A stretch of 64,000 nucleotides of DNA from Erythrocercus mccallii (taxonomy: Eukaryota > Chordata > Aves > Passeriformes > Dicruridae): NCBI GenBank assembly GCA_013397435.1, contig VZRG01001508.1, forward strand, positions 117,810 to 181,809. Reading direction: 5' to 3'. Made by a program: the position numbers and the translations under genes. This document shows positions 26,901-37,716 of this stretch, one piece after another; position 1 is the stretch's first letter; each line of letters begins with the position of its first letter. The notes beneath the pieces were generated by a model. The model was not told where the DNA came from, did not search any database, and saw only the letters and a list, made by a program, of their open reading frames with translations.

Positions 26901-29900
26901 ACAGAAGGCAAAAATTGCCCTTAGCTGTAGAGATATTTCTCCTCTAAGAAGAACAGTAATTGAAAACAGCACCTTCTTTCCAAGCAGGTAGGACAAGTGA
27001 GAGTGCTGGGAATTTGGTCTTTGAAGTGTTGTTAGCAGAAATCCTGTTTATTAACACAACCCTGTGGCACCTGTGATTGTTTCACCAGGCCATGCTGTTG
27101 TTTTAGTCCCTCTCACCTCTGTAGGCCCATGTGGTTCCCACTGTATGAGTCAAAGGTAAAAACACCTCCTCTATTCTTTCTTTCCCTGAGGCAGTGTGGG
27201 AGACAGGTACCCAGACCTCAGTCCAGGCTTCACAAGAGATCCTACTCAGTATAATGGGCCAACATTAGAGCAGCCTCAGCAATTTCTCCTGGTTATTCTG
27301 TTATTTCACCCTGTTATTCTCTCTTAATTTCTTTTTTTCAACATTTTGTGGCCCTAGTCTGTGTTACTTTCCCTTTATGCTACAGGTTCCCTTCTGGTAT
27401 TTGTGCAATTCTTTCACCTAGAAACTGCCAACTTATTTCTGTCCATGGCAATTCTGGCACTGTGCTGTACTTTGGAGCTTAGCTCAGTACTGAGAAGCCT
27501 CTCTTTCCATTTATTCTCCCTTGCATTTAATGAGAAAATGGGGTCCTCTCTGACAGCCTCTGGGAAGCACTGCCCAGGCTTTTAGGGCTGCTCCCATTAC
27601 TCTAATGACTCTGCATGGACAGAGAGAGGAAGGGTGGTTAAGCACTAAGTGCCATCTTTGGAGGATGCTTTTCCATCACACTTCTTTGGACTTCTCTTCA
27701 CTCTCTTCTGCCAGCTCTGGCCTGAGGCCCAGGTTGTGTGCAGGGGGTCCTGCAGGGGGGAGCTGGCTGGGCTGTAATCCTTCCCCAGCCGGGAGAGGTG
27801 GCCCTTCATGAAGCAGTACTGGAACTGGTTTCAGTGGCATGTAGTTTTCACAAGAACAGGGGAAAGGTATTTCATTTGAGAGTAAAGAAGAAAGAATTTC
27901 TGCGCAAAGGAGTTTCTAAATGGCATAACATTAAGGGGAAAAGAGAACAGTGGGTGGCATGACTATCCAGAAGAAAGTCTGAAGGAACAAAAAAGAATTC
28001 ATGGATATTTCTATTTCCTTTGTGGCAGGTAAGAAGTGAGGCTTCATGTGCTAAAATGTGAGAAATACAGAATGGATCAATAGATTGGTAAAAATGCTGT
28101 GTAAGGCAGCAGTTAAAAGGTGGCACTTGGAGGCAGAGGGTGTGTGCAGAAGTTTCTTGAGGGGATCTGTTACCTTACGTATGGCTGAGAATCCAGGTTA
28201 GTTGAATAGAAAATGCTGCCTTGCTTCATCCTTCACATTACCAGCAGAAAGTCAGCTGAGAAGCAGCATTCATTCTTATCACATACTGATGTATATTTTT
28301 GCAGTGCTGGGGCGCCTTCAAAAGCTGCAAGCTAGGAGCATGATCTCTTCCACCAGTAAATAGCTGGTGAATATTGCCCATAAATTATTTCAGACCTTGA
28401 GGAAGGAGGGTATTGTGATGTTTATTCTGATAATAGTCTGTCTTTATTCCTATGTAACCAACATTGGTAAAGCCTGCTTTGTTTGTTGTGAAGGGCCTTC
28501 AAAACCTATTGGAAAGCAAAAAGTCAAAGGTGGACTTAGGAGCAGCTTGCCCTCTTGGTGTTGGCCCATTCCATTATGTGATGCTGTTGAAAATGAGGTT
28601 GGAAACAACATGCTGGCTTGGAGCTTCTGCTTAGATTCCTCTCTCTTGCTATTTCCAGCTGCTGCCATCCCAAGCACTGGTATGGAAACACATGCTTCTG
28701 ATATTGGCCCTGTTAGCCTTTCAAATAGTGCCTTGGGACCATGGTTTAAGGATTTTGTTCTTGCTCTTTGTTCTTAAATAGATTTCTGGTGTGTACTTTA
28801 GCAGATTTGCATGAAATGCAAAGTCTCAGCATCCACTGTGTGTTCCCTTGGGTGCCCTTCTTTTTAACTGGAGTTTATTATAATGAGAAAATGACATTTT
28901 ACATTTTTATTAATCTGTATTGTTCTCTATTGGTGGCCCTGGGTGCTGATGGTGGGAAATTTTTCTTGCTACACATTAACTCTGATTCTGAATCCTCTGA
29001 GGAGAATTTGAAAGTAAAGGATTTAAGTTGTTGCCATTTCTGAGCAGTGGAATTTGAAGCCCTTTTGGACTGTGAGTAGCATAGTAGGTGTGCCAGAGTT
29101 CTGAATCTCTCTCCTCAGGGAATGTGTTGTACGATACTGAAGGGATTTGGTAGTGGCAGTGAACATGGAAGAAAAGATCTCTCTGAGAAAATCAGAAGTG
29201 CTGGTGTAGTTTAACAAGTGGATTTCAAGCATGGGAAGGTATTTAACATTTGCCATTGCCAGGGCGATCTAGAATAAGCCTCTGAAACCTTTTGTTTCTC
29301 TGTCCCCAAATACTTGAGATTTTCAAGGAAGAAAAACGCTGGTCTTAGGTATTTGAAGGTGTTGCCAAGGGTGACTTATCTTGGCAATTCCTCCTTCTAT
29401 TGTTAACAGCAGGGTTCATTTTGTGCCGAGAGGGTCCGGAGTGAGTGCTGGACACTATTCTTAGCCATCTGTAATAACACTTTAGCACCACCATTTTTCC
29501 AAATTATGCCTAGGATAATGTAACTGTTGAAGTAAAATCTGCTCTGCAGTTTAACAGAGGGGCCTTCTGTTTCCAGGACTGCCAGTCCCTCAATTTTTAT
29601 ACATTTACACACTGCTCTCAGGAAGAATAAATAATACATGGACTTATGCATTGGCTAAGTGAAATTTCCTTCTGATTATAGTGAGACACTGTTTAATAGC
29701 AATTGTAAAATGCTTCTTTCATCTTCTGCTATTCTTGCTGTGTGTTGAAGAGTATGCCTTTATCTCTTTTGTTGTTGTTCAGTTACCATCTTGTTTTTAT
29801 TTTTTAAACAAATTGATCATTTTTCATATGTTAGCAAGTTGCAGTTTTGAAACCTCCTGAACACATTTCTGGCAGAATTACCTCATCTGAATCAGAAATA

Positions 29901-30050
29901 GTGCTACTGCATGAGTGCCCTTAAATGAGGTGGCTGTTACTTCTATATTACAAGAATAGAAGCTTTGAAAGGAGACTGATTGACATTTATCCCAAATGAA
30001 ATGTTTACTCTGTTTAATTATCTGGTGGGCAATTCAATATTCTGAATCTG

Positions 30051-30068
30051 TATTAAACATGTTTAATA
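30051..30068. repeat. 18-bp perfect AT-rich palindrome
   Basis: TATTAAACATGTTTAATA reads identically on both strands. It sits in a locally AT-rich patch of intron 2 that also contains further TTTAATA-like repeats. Such palindromes can arise by chance in AT-rich DNA. Confidence 0.9.
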
Positions 30069-32700
30069 TTAAAATGTTTAATAAGCATTATTAAGGCTCA
30101 AAATAGGTACTCAAAAGTCAGAGCTGTATCTTGGTATGCATGTATTATGAAATGGTGTTAAATTGTATGGTGAAACACTGGGTTTTCTACTTACTAAATT
30201 CATAGAATAAGCTATTTTCAATCACCCATTTTCAAAGGCTGATTCGGAGGGTAGGAGTATATATGACTCCTTCCCAAACCTGTAGGCTAGGGATTGAATG
30301 CTGTTCCAAGAACCTGGATTTTACTCTTCTGTCTTCACTGTACGGTCCCATTTCATATTGAACAGCAGGTCAGTCATGACAAGCTGTTGGAAGGTGAGCA
30401 GTCATTGCTCATGCTCTAATTCACAGAAACCTATCCTAAAACCTTATGGTCTGATACTGAGAAGGATCAATTTCATTGCTGTTGTCTCAGTAGGATTTAT
30501 GCTAGAATATATACAGACCTGAGAAAAACTGCATTGATATTTAGAGCACATAAAGTTAAAAGGAGGGGTTTTTTTTACTTCATTGTGGAGTCTTGATCCC
30601 AATTGCTAACAGTAGGTTACACAACTTTGTTAATAATTCAGATATTGTGGAAAAATTAATAAAGAGATAAAAATCTTTCTTCAGTTAATAGTATTAGTTA
30701 CATTATTTGTTCCTAGCCCAATTTTTATCTGAAGTGCTGGGCTTGACATTTTCTAATGTGCACTCCACATGCTTCCTCACTCATCTGAGGCAGAATTGTG
30801 ATAGAAAAGATGTTTTAGCAAATTTCTGTCTAGGATCTGACAACAGGATATGTCCAGCAGTGTATAGTATTGCTTGATGCTGTGCCTCCTGCCCATGATG
30901 GTAATTGTATGTAGCTGGTATTAGGTCTTCAGAAAAGGAAGAGGGGGGTAGAGAAGATGCTGTAGTTCATGAATCTGTTACTAGGAGAGCTGTTGGTTTT
31001 GGGGTAGGATCTCTATATTTAGCAGTCTGCATCTGCTGGGACCTCACACAACGAGTGTGGCGATTTGGGTGCAGTGCTGTTCGAGGGTGCTGTGTGCTTG
31101 GCTCCAAACTGCAGCCACTGCACTGACCACCTCTGGGCAGCACTGGCCCATGGAACTTTCAATTCTCTGCTGTCACATATCACCCACGTGTTGTGGATTT
31201 GCCCTGTCACCGTCTCTGACCAAAGCTATTCATCTGAATTGCAGTATCCTATATCTTCTTTATAGTTAGAAATTATAAAGCAAATTGGGTAAAGCCTGAT
31301 GCGTTTTGGATTTCAATGGCAAAACTGGATGTTTTATTGCAGAAGTGGATCAGTGAATCTTCCAAAAATGCTGACATTTTCTACACATGGTCCAGTGTTT
31401 GTTTTCATGCTGTGAGTTCTGACAACAGCATCTGTTCTGGGCTATCCCAAACAGAACTAATATAAGAAGTTAAACTTTCTGTGTCACGTTTCAAGAGAGA
31501 GTACTGCAGTCAGCCCTGGGCTGTGGAGTGGCCCCAGGAGCTTAAGATCCAGTGGACCATGAAACCTCTCTCAGAAAGATGAGATGTGGCATTACATTTT
31601 ATGTAACACACTGTGCTCTGTAACTGGCTCTTTTATTGCATGTGTAGAATCACTGAATTACTTGCAAGAGAGAATGGTGTATTGCTGTGGTGTTCAGGAG
31701 ACAGCTTTTATTGGTGGATTTCTCTTGTTTTTTTCCTAAAGCAGCTGCATTTTTGGAACTCAGGTCTGGATAGAAATGTACTAGGGTCTATGGGTACAGT
31801 GAGAAAAGAGGGATGGGGTCAGAGAAAGCTACCTGATGAAATTAACAGCAGACTCATCTTTCTGTGTGGCAGGAGTGCATTTCCCACTCAGACACACTGG
31901 ATTGCTTTCTCACGGAGAAGGTGAGAACAGTTTGATGAGGGCTGAGAAGTCTGTTTAAGTTTGGGAGTCACTAAAGGACAACAGCTGCCACCAGTCTAAT
32001 CTGCATGATGATTAATCCAGTTAACAATTAAGTGTTTTACCAATTAGCTCCTTTACCAGATCAGTCCATTAAGGTCATTAAAACTCTCTTTACTTTCATT
32101 TAACCCCTCAGCCTGCCACTTCTAGTATGTTGAGTATCCTTATAGCGTAATGAGTATGTTATGAGTAACTGATGATCCAGGTCTGTTCTGTTGTAGCCAC
32201 TTGGCCTTCTATTTGTGTCTTCCGTGATTCAGTAGAGATATGCCTCTAGGTGCTGCTGTAAACAGTCCTCCTTAAAAATCAATGATAAATGAAAGTAACT
32301 TAATTATAATTTGTACCAACAGCACTGCCTATTACTTAGGTTGCTGAGTATTTTCACTACATGAGATTGGCTCCTTGGTGGAGAGCAGGCATAGGAATTG
32401 TTCTGTGATTTTTGTTCTGTTCAAAACGTTGTCAAACACTTACTGTATGCTGAGTTTTTCGCATTTTATGCATCTGACTATGTTTAAATTGCTTAGGAAA
32501 ATGTAATTAAAAACAGTTTGGCTGTATTGAAGAATGGGCTGATGAGAAAACGGAAGGGAAGGCCAGAAAAATGTATATTCTTTTGCCTGTGTAATATTGT
32601 TCTGAATGACAGAATGTGCTGTGGAAAGATCTTCTATCTTGCTGACTTGAAACAGAAAATTAGTTTGATGACCGGGGCTCAAATCAAGAGGCAGAATTAG

Positions 32701-32935
32701 TTGATATAAGAGTGTGAGGCAGAGAGCCACAGGAATGAGGAGAGGCTGAAATTGGAAAAAGAAGTCCAAGAAAAGAAGAATGGACAGAGTAGTCTGAGAA
32801 CTAGAGGGAAGTCCAGGCTGAAAAAGCAGGACAGATAGACCAAGACTTGCTAGCAAGGAGAATAGGACCATCAGAGAAGGAAAAGCCCAGAACTGGGGTG
32901 GGAAGCAGATGGGAAGAGCTGGATGGGAAACCTTA
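32701..32935 (+). other. Purine-rich tract on the + strand
   Basis: Over about 235 bp the + strand is dominated by A and G, with short GA-rich words such as AGAAAAGAAGAATGG and only scattered pyrimidines. The complementary strand consequently has a long open frame (32440-32973) predicting a Leu/Ser/Pro-rich hydrophobic peptide. I read that frame as a by-product of the skew. A weaker purine bias is seen again around 33840-34500. Confidence 0.6.
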
Positions 32936-35900
32936 GGTGTGGGGCTAGCAGGTAGAATAGCAGATTTCCACAAAGCACCTCTCTTTCAAAAAGCAAGAGC
33001 AGCACCCAAGGTGTTTCCTTCTCATCCTCCCTTTGTTACAGGAAGCAGGCTGGCACGGCATCCTGCTCCCCTGCAGCACTAGCAGGTTGTCACCTTGCCT
33101 TTGGCGAGTCAAGTGGCAGAGGCCTGGGCGGAACTGAGGGCTCCAGGTCTGCAGATGAACCATCTGGCTGCTGGCACAGCATCCCATGGTGGGAGGCATT
33201 TGTCTGCCTTCCTGGTGGTAGGAATCTAGGAGACTCCCATCCCTTCCTTGGGGTCTTTATTCTTTCATTTTAACATCAGGTGAAGCACTTGAGGTTAAGC
33301 GCTGAACTAAAGCTGCCCATGCATCCTGAAACTTTTTCTCTGTGACATAATTCCCCCCTCTGCCAAAACATGCTTTGCTCAATGCAAGAGAGGAGTTACG
33401 CTTACAGAATGCACTTTTTGTCTGGCTTGCTGCAGAAAAAGAAAAAATGCAGTGTAAGAGTCAGGGAATTACTTGAAGAAAGTGGCCGTAGAAGCCACAG
33501 GAACATGATCTGATCCTCCAGGCCATTTGAGTTTGTGTGTTGTTCAACTAGGCATTTTATCCTTTTCAGAGGCTGTCATTAGCCACTGTACCTAACTCTT
33601 TGGAGATGCCCAATCCTAGAGCCTGAAAGAAGAGTGGTAAGAATACTGCACGTTCTGTTCTGAAAAAGAAGTTTCAGAAAAGCATCTTAAATCAAGTACT
33701 GCTCAAATCAGCAGATACTTCTGAAATTGTGCCATCTGTGCCTCAGCTCACTCACCATGTAGTGGTAATAATGCTACTTCTAAAAGAACGTTGTGGGAGA
33801 TTTTGAAAATAAATTAACTTAATGTTTTGTGATGCAGTCAAGAATAAAGAATTGGATGAGGGTGAAGGCTGGAGGAATATAAAGGAGCTGAAAAATTATA
33901 CTATGAAGTATAGTGTCATGCACCTACCATTTAATGCAAATGTCTGCTATAAACATGGACTTCATCAACTGGAAACTACAAAGGAGAAGGAAAGATACAA
34001 AGGAAAAGAAACATCTGGGAACATTGCTAGGTCTTGTGATAATTGAGGCAGCACTTTCATGGTCTCTTACAATGTGATCTTAAAAGGTCTCAATGGCTAT
34101 CAGAGAAGCACTTATGCCTTTGAGCTTTTGGGAGAGCTCATCTTGACACTTGTCTATACTTCCATGTTCACAGCAGAAAGATGAGAGCAAACTGGAGAAA
34201 GGGCCAGTGAGGCTGTTATCAAGGTCAGAGGAATGGGTGGCCAGTTTTAAAAGGTAAAGAAGACTATATGGCCTTGTAAAATGAAGACTTGAGGGATGAG
34301 TAAGACAGCAGTTTGTAAATACACCTGAAGAATTAACAGCAAGATGGAAACCGGATGAGATGAGGTACAGTTCTTGGCAAAACAGTCATTAGGTTTGAGA
34401 TGAATGGGAATAAGTTGATGTTGAAAATCGAATCGTTTCTTAGGAGAGTAGAGAGAGTTTTGGGCAGCATCCCAAAGGACAGAGTGAAAGACCCTTTGTT
34501 GGGCTGGAGGTGAGGCTTGAAGCCTGTGACAAGGTGTAAGCAGGGCCTGGGCTCAGACTCAGGAGTCTATAGCCAGCTAAATGTGTTAACTGTAGCAGAT
34601 CCAGCATGCACGCTTGGACATCCTGCCTTCAATGCGTGTGGGTGGTTGACCTTTTCCTTCCCTCCATTGAAATCAAGTCATTAGGAATTATCTCTAAATA
34701 TTCTGGCCCCATACATGAGAGCTTGAGCTGCTTTAATCTTAGTAAGCCTTGGGGAGCCAGATTACCAGTGTATCTGCCCCACAGAGTCTGGGAGCATATG
34801 AGGAGATCTCTTTCAGATGGCTGGTTTTTAACGTGCAGCCAGAGAGGTCTGTGGAGTGCCTGAGCGTGTGTTCAAAGAAGGGGATGTATGTGCTCTGTTA
34901 GCATTTCCAAGATGCAGAAAAGCCTCATGTCTGTTTGCTCCAGGATATCTGTTAGTCCTGGTTTCTGCAGCATTTTGGAATTGAAAAACTCTGTTGTGTA
35001 AGGGCTGAAGGAAAAAATACATCGTTGGAGTGGAAACATTGCCATTCTCAGCCTTTGGATGGCCTCCACTTCATGTTTGTCACATGCAATTCATATCTGA
35101 AAGGAACATGTGTCACTGTTGATGTGATGTGCCATGTCATAAAAGCTTTGGTGACATTTTCTGACCTCTTAAAAACTAACGAAAGAGGTTTGCAACTTGT
35201 AAATGCCATCTGCCATGGCAAAGCAGCTTCCCAGTTCTCTAATCACATATGCCTCTTGTGAAATGCTGCATCACCTTGAAAAAAATCAGCATATTAATGG
35301 AGGAAGCTTGTCGTTTCACTCATTCCCGAATTCTTTACATAATTCATCTATTAACTTTTTTTGCTTATGAAGAACCCTGAGGGGTGGAAGTTGCAGCAAA
35401 TCCACGATAGCTTTAGGAGTTCTGTTTCATTAGAGCTGTATTTATTTTCTGATTTTTTAGTACTCTGAATTGGAACCATTCTCCCTATGATCTTAATCTT
35501 TTGCAGATACTCATGGGGTTCACAGATGGGATTGTGGAAAGTCTGAGCTGTCTCAGGAACATGTAACAGGACTTTTGGGGGGCATATAAAAAGAGGGGAG
35601 TGTTCTTCATTCTGTGTTTTTTCCTGTAGTCCATTATGGGAACTGAGATGTGCTAATTACTTTAAATTGATTCAACTTATGTCACATCGATAGCCTCAGA
35701 TGTGGGATAGGGAGATCAGATGTTGGGTTTGGTTTTTGCTGGGCTGACAGCTTATATAATGAGCAGTTTTGAATCAGTAGGGACACTTTTTACAGCCTGG
35801 AAAAAAATAAGCGAAGTGTTTCATGCTTGGATAGGAGAGAAGAGCACTTTATCCACTTATCTTTTTCTTTGCGTAGCGCTGTCGTTGGCTGCTCTGGCTT

Positions 35901-37514
35901 TTGCATGTCAGTAACACAAACTTTCTAAAGAGAGGATTTATTGCAGGAAATGCATCCATATTACAGGCCACATACACAACATGCATTCATTTCTGAGTAA
36001 AAATGAGCAAAAGCTACTTCAGATGGTGCCAGGGTACAAAACTGCATCTCTGCAGACTGGTGAGAGGCAACAGATCTCCCTTCTGTCATAAGCAGTGCTT
36101 TTTGTGTTTGCTAAGACGAGTGTGAGCATTGTCTAGCCCTCACAACCAGCACTGAAGAAGTTAGGTCTGTTTTTATCACTGTATTACAGGCAGGGAAGGA
36201 GGTGTGCTGAAAAATGAAGTGACAACACTAGCATATCTGTGTAAGCAGCAAACCAAGATACCAGAAGCCCTGGCTTGCCAGCCTGTCTCATTACATCATG
36301 CCCAAGTGCCCTGGGCAAACCGTGTTCTTTTGACTGTGCTTGTACATAGCATCGGTGACATAGCAGACTTCAATACTGATTCTAATTCTGATTTTTATAC
36401 ATAAGATTATCATTTCTATGGCAGGACCTGTCCTCAGGCTCCTTATTGGTAAAAAGATCTTGTCATTTTTTCATTGGGCTATTGAGAGGTGGGGCTAGAT
36501 GTGCACTGGTGTCACAGAATGGATAAATAAAAAATATCACCCAGGAACAAGAGAAATCAAGAAGCCTGTGAGAATCACTCTGGATGTCATGTTCTGAGGT
36601 GGCAGGGGTATGTTCTCAGTCCAGCACTTGCAAGACAAAGTCATTACAGTGTGCTGCTCCCTCCTAGCAGACCAGATGGAAAGGTCCCACCGTGCACGTA
36701 CTGCCCCAAGGGTCCTGCTCACAGATGGAGCGATGAAACCCAAAAGCTGCTATGCAGGAGTTCAGTGGGTTTTTTGTAGCTGCTTTGCCATGTAGCCATT
36801 TCAGTCTGACCTGTTTTTAGAGATCCTGACAAGGTCTGCAAAACAAACTTATTTTTAACTGCTATTCACATGATTCTTATCTTACCATTTGTAATTTTAA
36901 GAAGCTAGTATGGGAGTTGGGTGGGATAGGTTTTTGCTTTGGCTGCTCTGCAGTAATGAGTTTTTGCCTCGTTTGGCCCTGAAACAGAAGGAGAAGCCAT
37001 CTCTTTTTTGCAATAGCTGCAAAGTGACAACAGTTAGAATAGCAGTTACTGCAGGCTGGTTAGTGCAGTGTAAAACTACAGTTTTATTGTGAAATCAACC
37101 TGTTGGTGTGGGCTGGGAGATACCAGCGCAGGCACCTGAAACAGGCGATATTTGAACTCCTTAGAGGATACTGTGTAGCTTTTTGTCGAAGCCCAGTCAT
37201 AGCTGACATTTAAAATGTGCTGCAAGGAGGGAGGGAGATTAAGAGATGTCTCAGTAGAGGTATTGCAGCCCATCTGGGCTTTTCAGAGCGAGAAACTGTA
37301 CCCAGCTGGGTATCACTGGATGGTATCAGAATGCTTGCATTGTTGTCTGCTTGAATAATAACCAGGTACACTGTGTGTGGGAAGGGATTTTCGGGGCAGA
37401 AAATCTCCTTAGCATCCAGCTAAGGGAGCAGCAAGGCACTGCTGTTGGGAAGGCTCCATGAGGAGCCAGGCCTGCTGCCTTCCTTCTAACGCTGAGCAAC
37501 TTCTGTCATTTTAG

Positions 37515-37716
37515 GAACTTTCCGCTGTACGTTCTGTGAGACTGAAGTGGAAGAAGATGAGTCGGCAATGCCCAAAAAGGATGCAAGGACACTCGTTGCA
37601 AGATTTAATGAGCAGATTGAGCCCATCTACGCACTGCTTCGTGAGACGGAAGATGTTAACTTAGCCTATGAAATCCTGGAGCCAGAGCCCACCGAGATTC
37701 CTGCCCTGAAGCAGAG
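37515..37716 (+). CDS. GTF2E1: GTF2E1 coding exon 2 (exon 3): residues 150-216 and two bases of codon 217
   Basis: The acceptor TTTTAG at 37509-37514 restores codon 150 as GGA. The peptide then begins TFRCTFCETEVEEDESAMPK. It supplies the second zinc ligands, C154-T-F-C157, completing the C4 zinc ribbon (C129, C132, C154, C157). A helical segment follows (RFNEQIEPIYALLRETEDVN), then the conserved EILEPEPTEIPALKQ. The exon ends in AG before GTGGGA, a weaker-than-usual donor, and the split codon becomes Ser217 with the next exon. The zinc ribbon is known to be essential for TFIIE-alpha function. The reading frame and the similarity to human are clear over the whole exon. Confidence 0.97.

Larger units (their letters stand above)
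6908..37514 (+). other. GTF2E1: GTF2E1 intron 2 (30.6 kb)
   Basis: Begins with GTAAGG and ends with TTTTAG before the exon resuming at Gly150. The intron falls inside the zinc ribbon coding sequence, between its two cysteine pairs. I saw no nested gene. One diverged CR1 fragment (23775-23925), a strong hairpin (12662-12720), an 18-bp palindrome (30051-30068), several short tandem duplications and a purine-rich stretch (32701-32935) are described separately. Open frames occur on both strands, the longest being 196 codons on the - strand at 7847-8437, but none looks like a known protein. The remainder holds nothing I can identify. Confidence 0.9.

Noticed and set aside
28367..28777. 136-codon plus-strand frame with a hydrophobic start
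   Set aside because: No splice context, no recognisable domain, and a composition typical of translated intron. Treated as chance.
31640..31660. GTAGAATCACTGAATT, similar to a minus-strand CR1 octamer end
   Set aside because: Only one octamer-like word is present and the flanking sequence does not continue into CR1.
32440..32973. 177-codon minus-strand frame predicting a very hydrophobic protein
   Set aside because: The Leu/Phe/Ser/Pro-rich sequence is what the complement of a purine-rich tract produces. It has no orderly membrane-segment pattern and no similarity I recognise.
36510..36540. TCACAGAATGG, similar to the start of a reversed CR1 tail
   Set aside because: The match stops after about 11 nt, too short to call an insertion.
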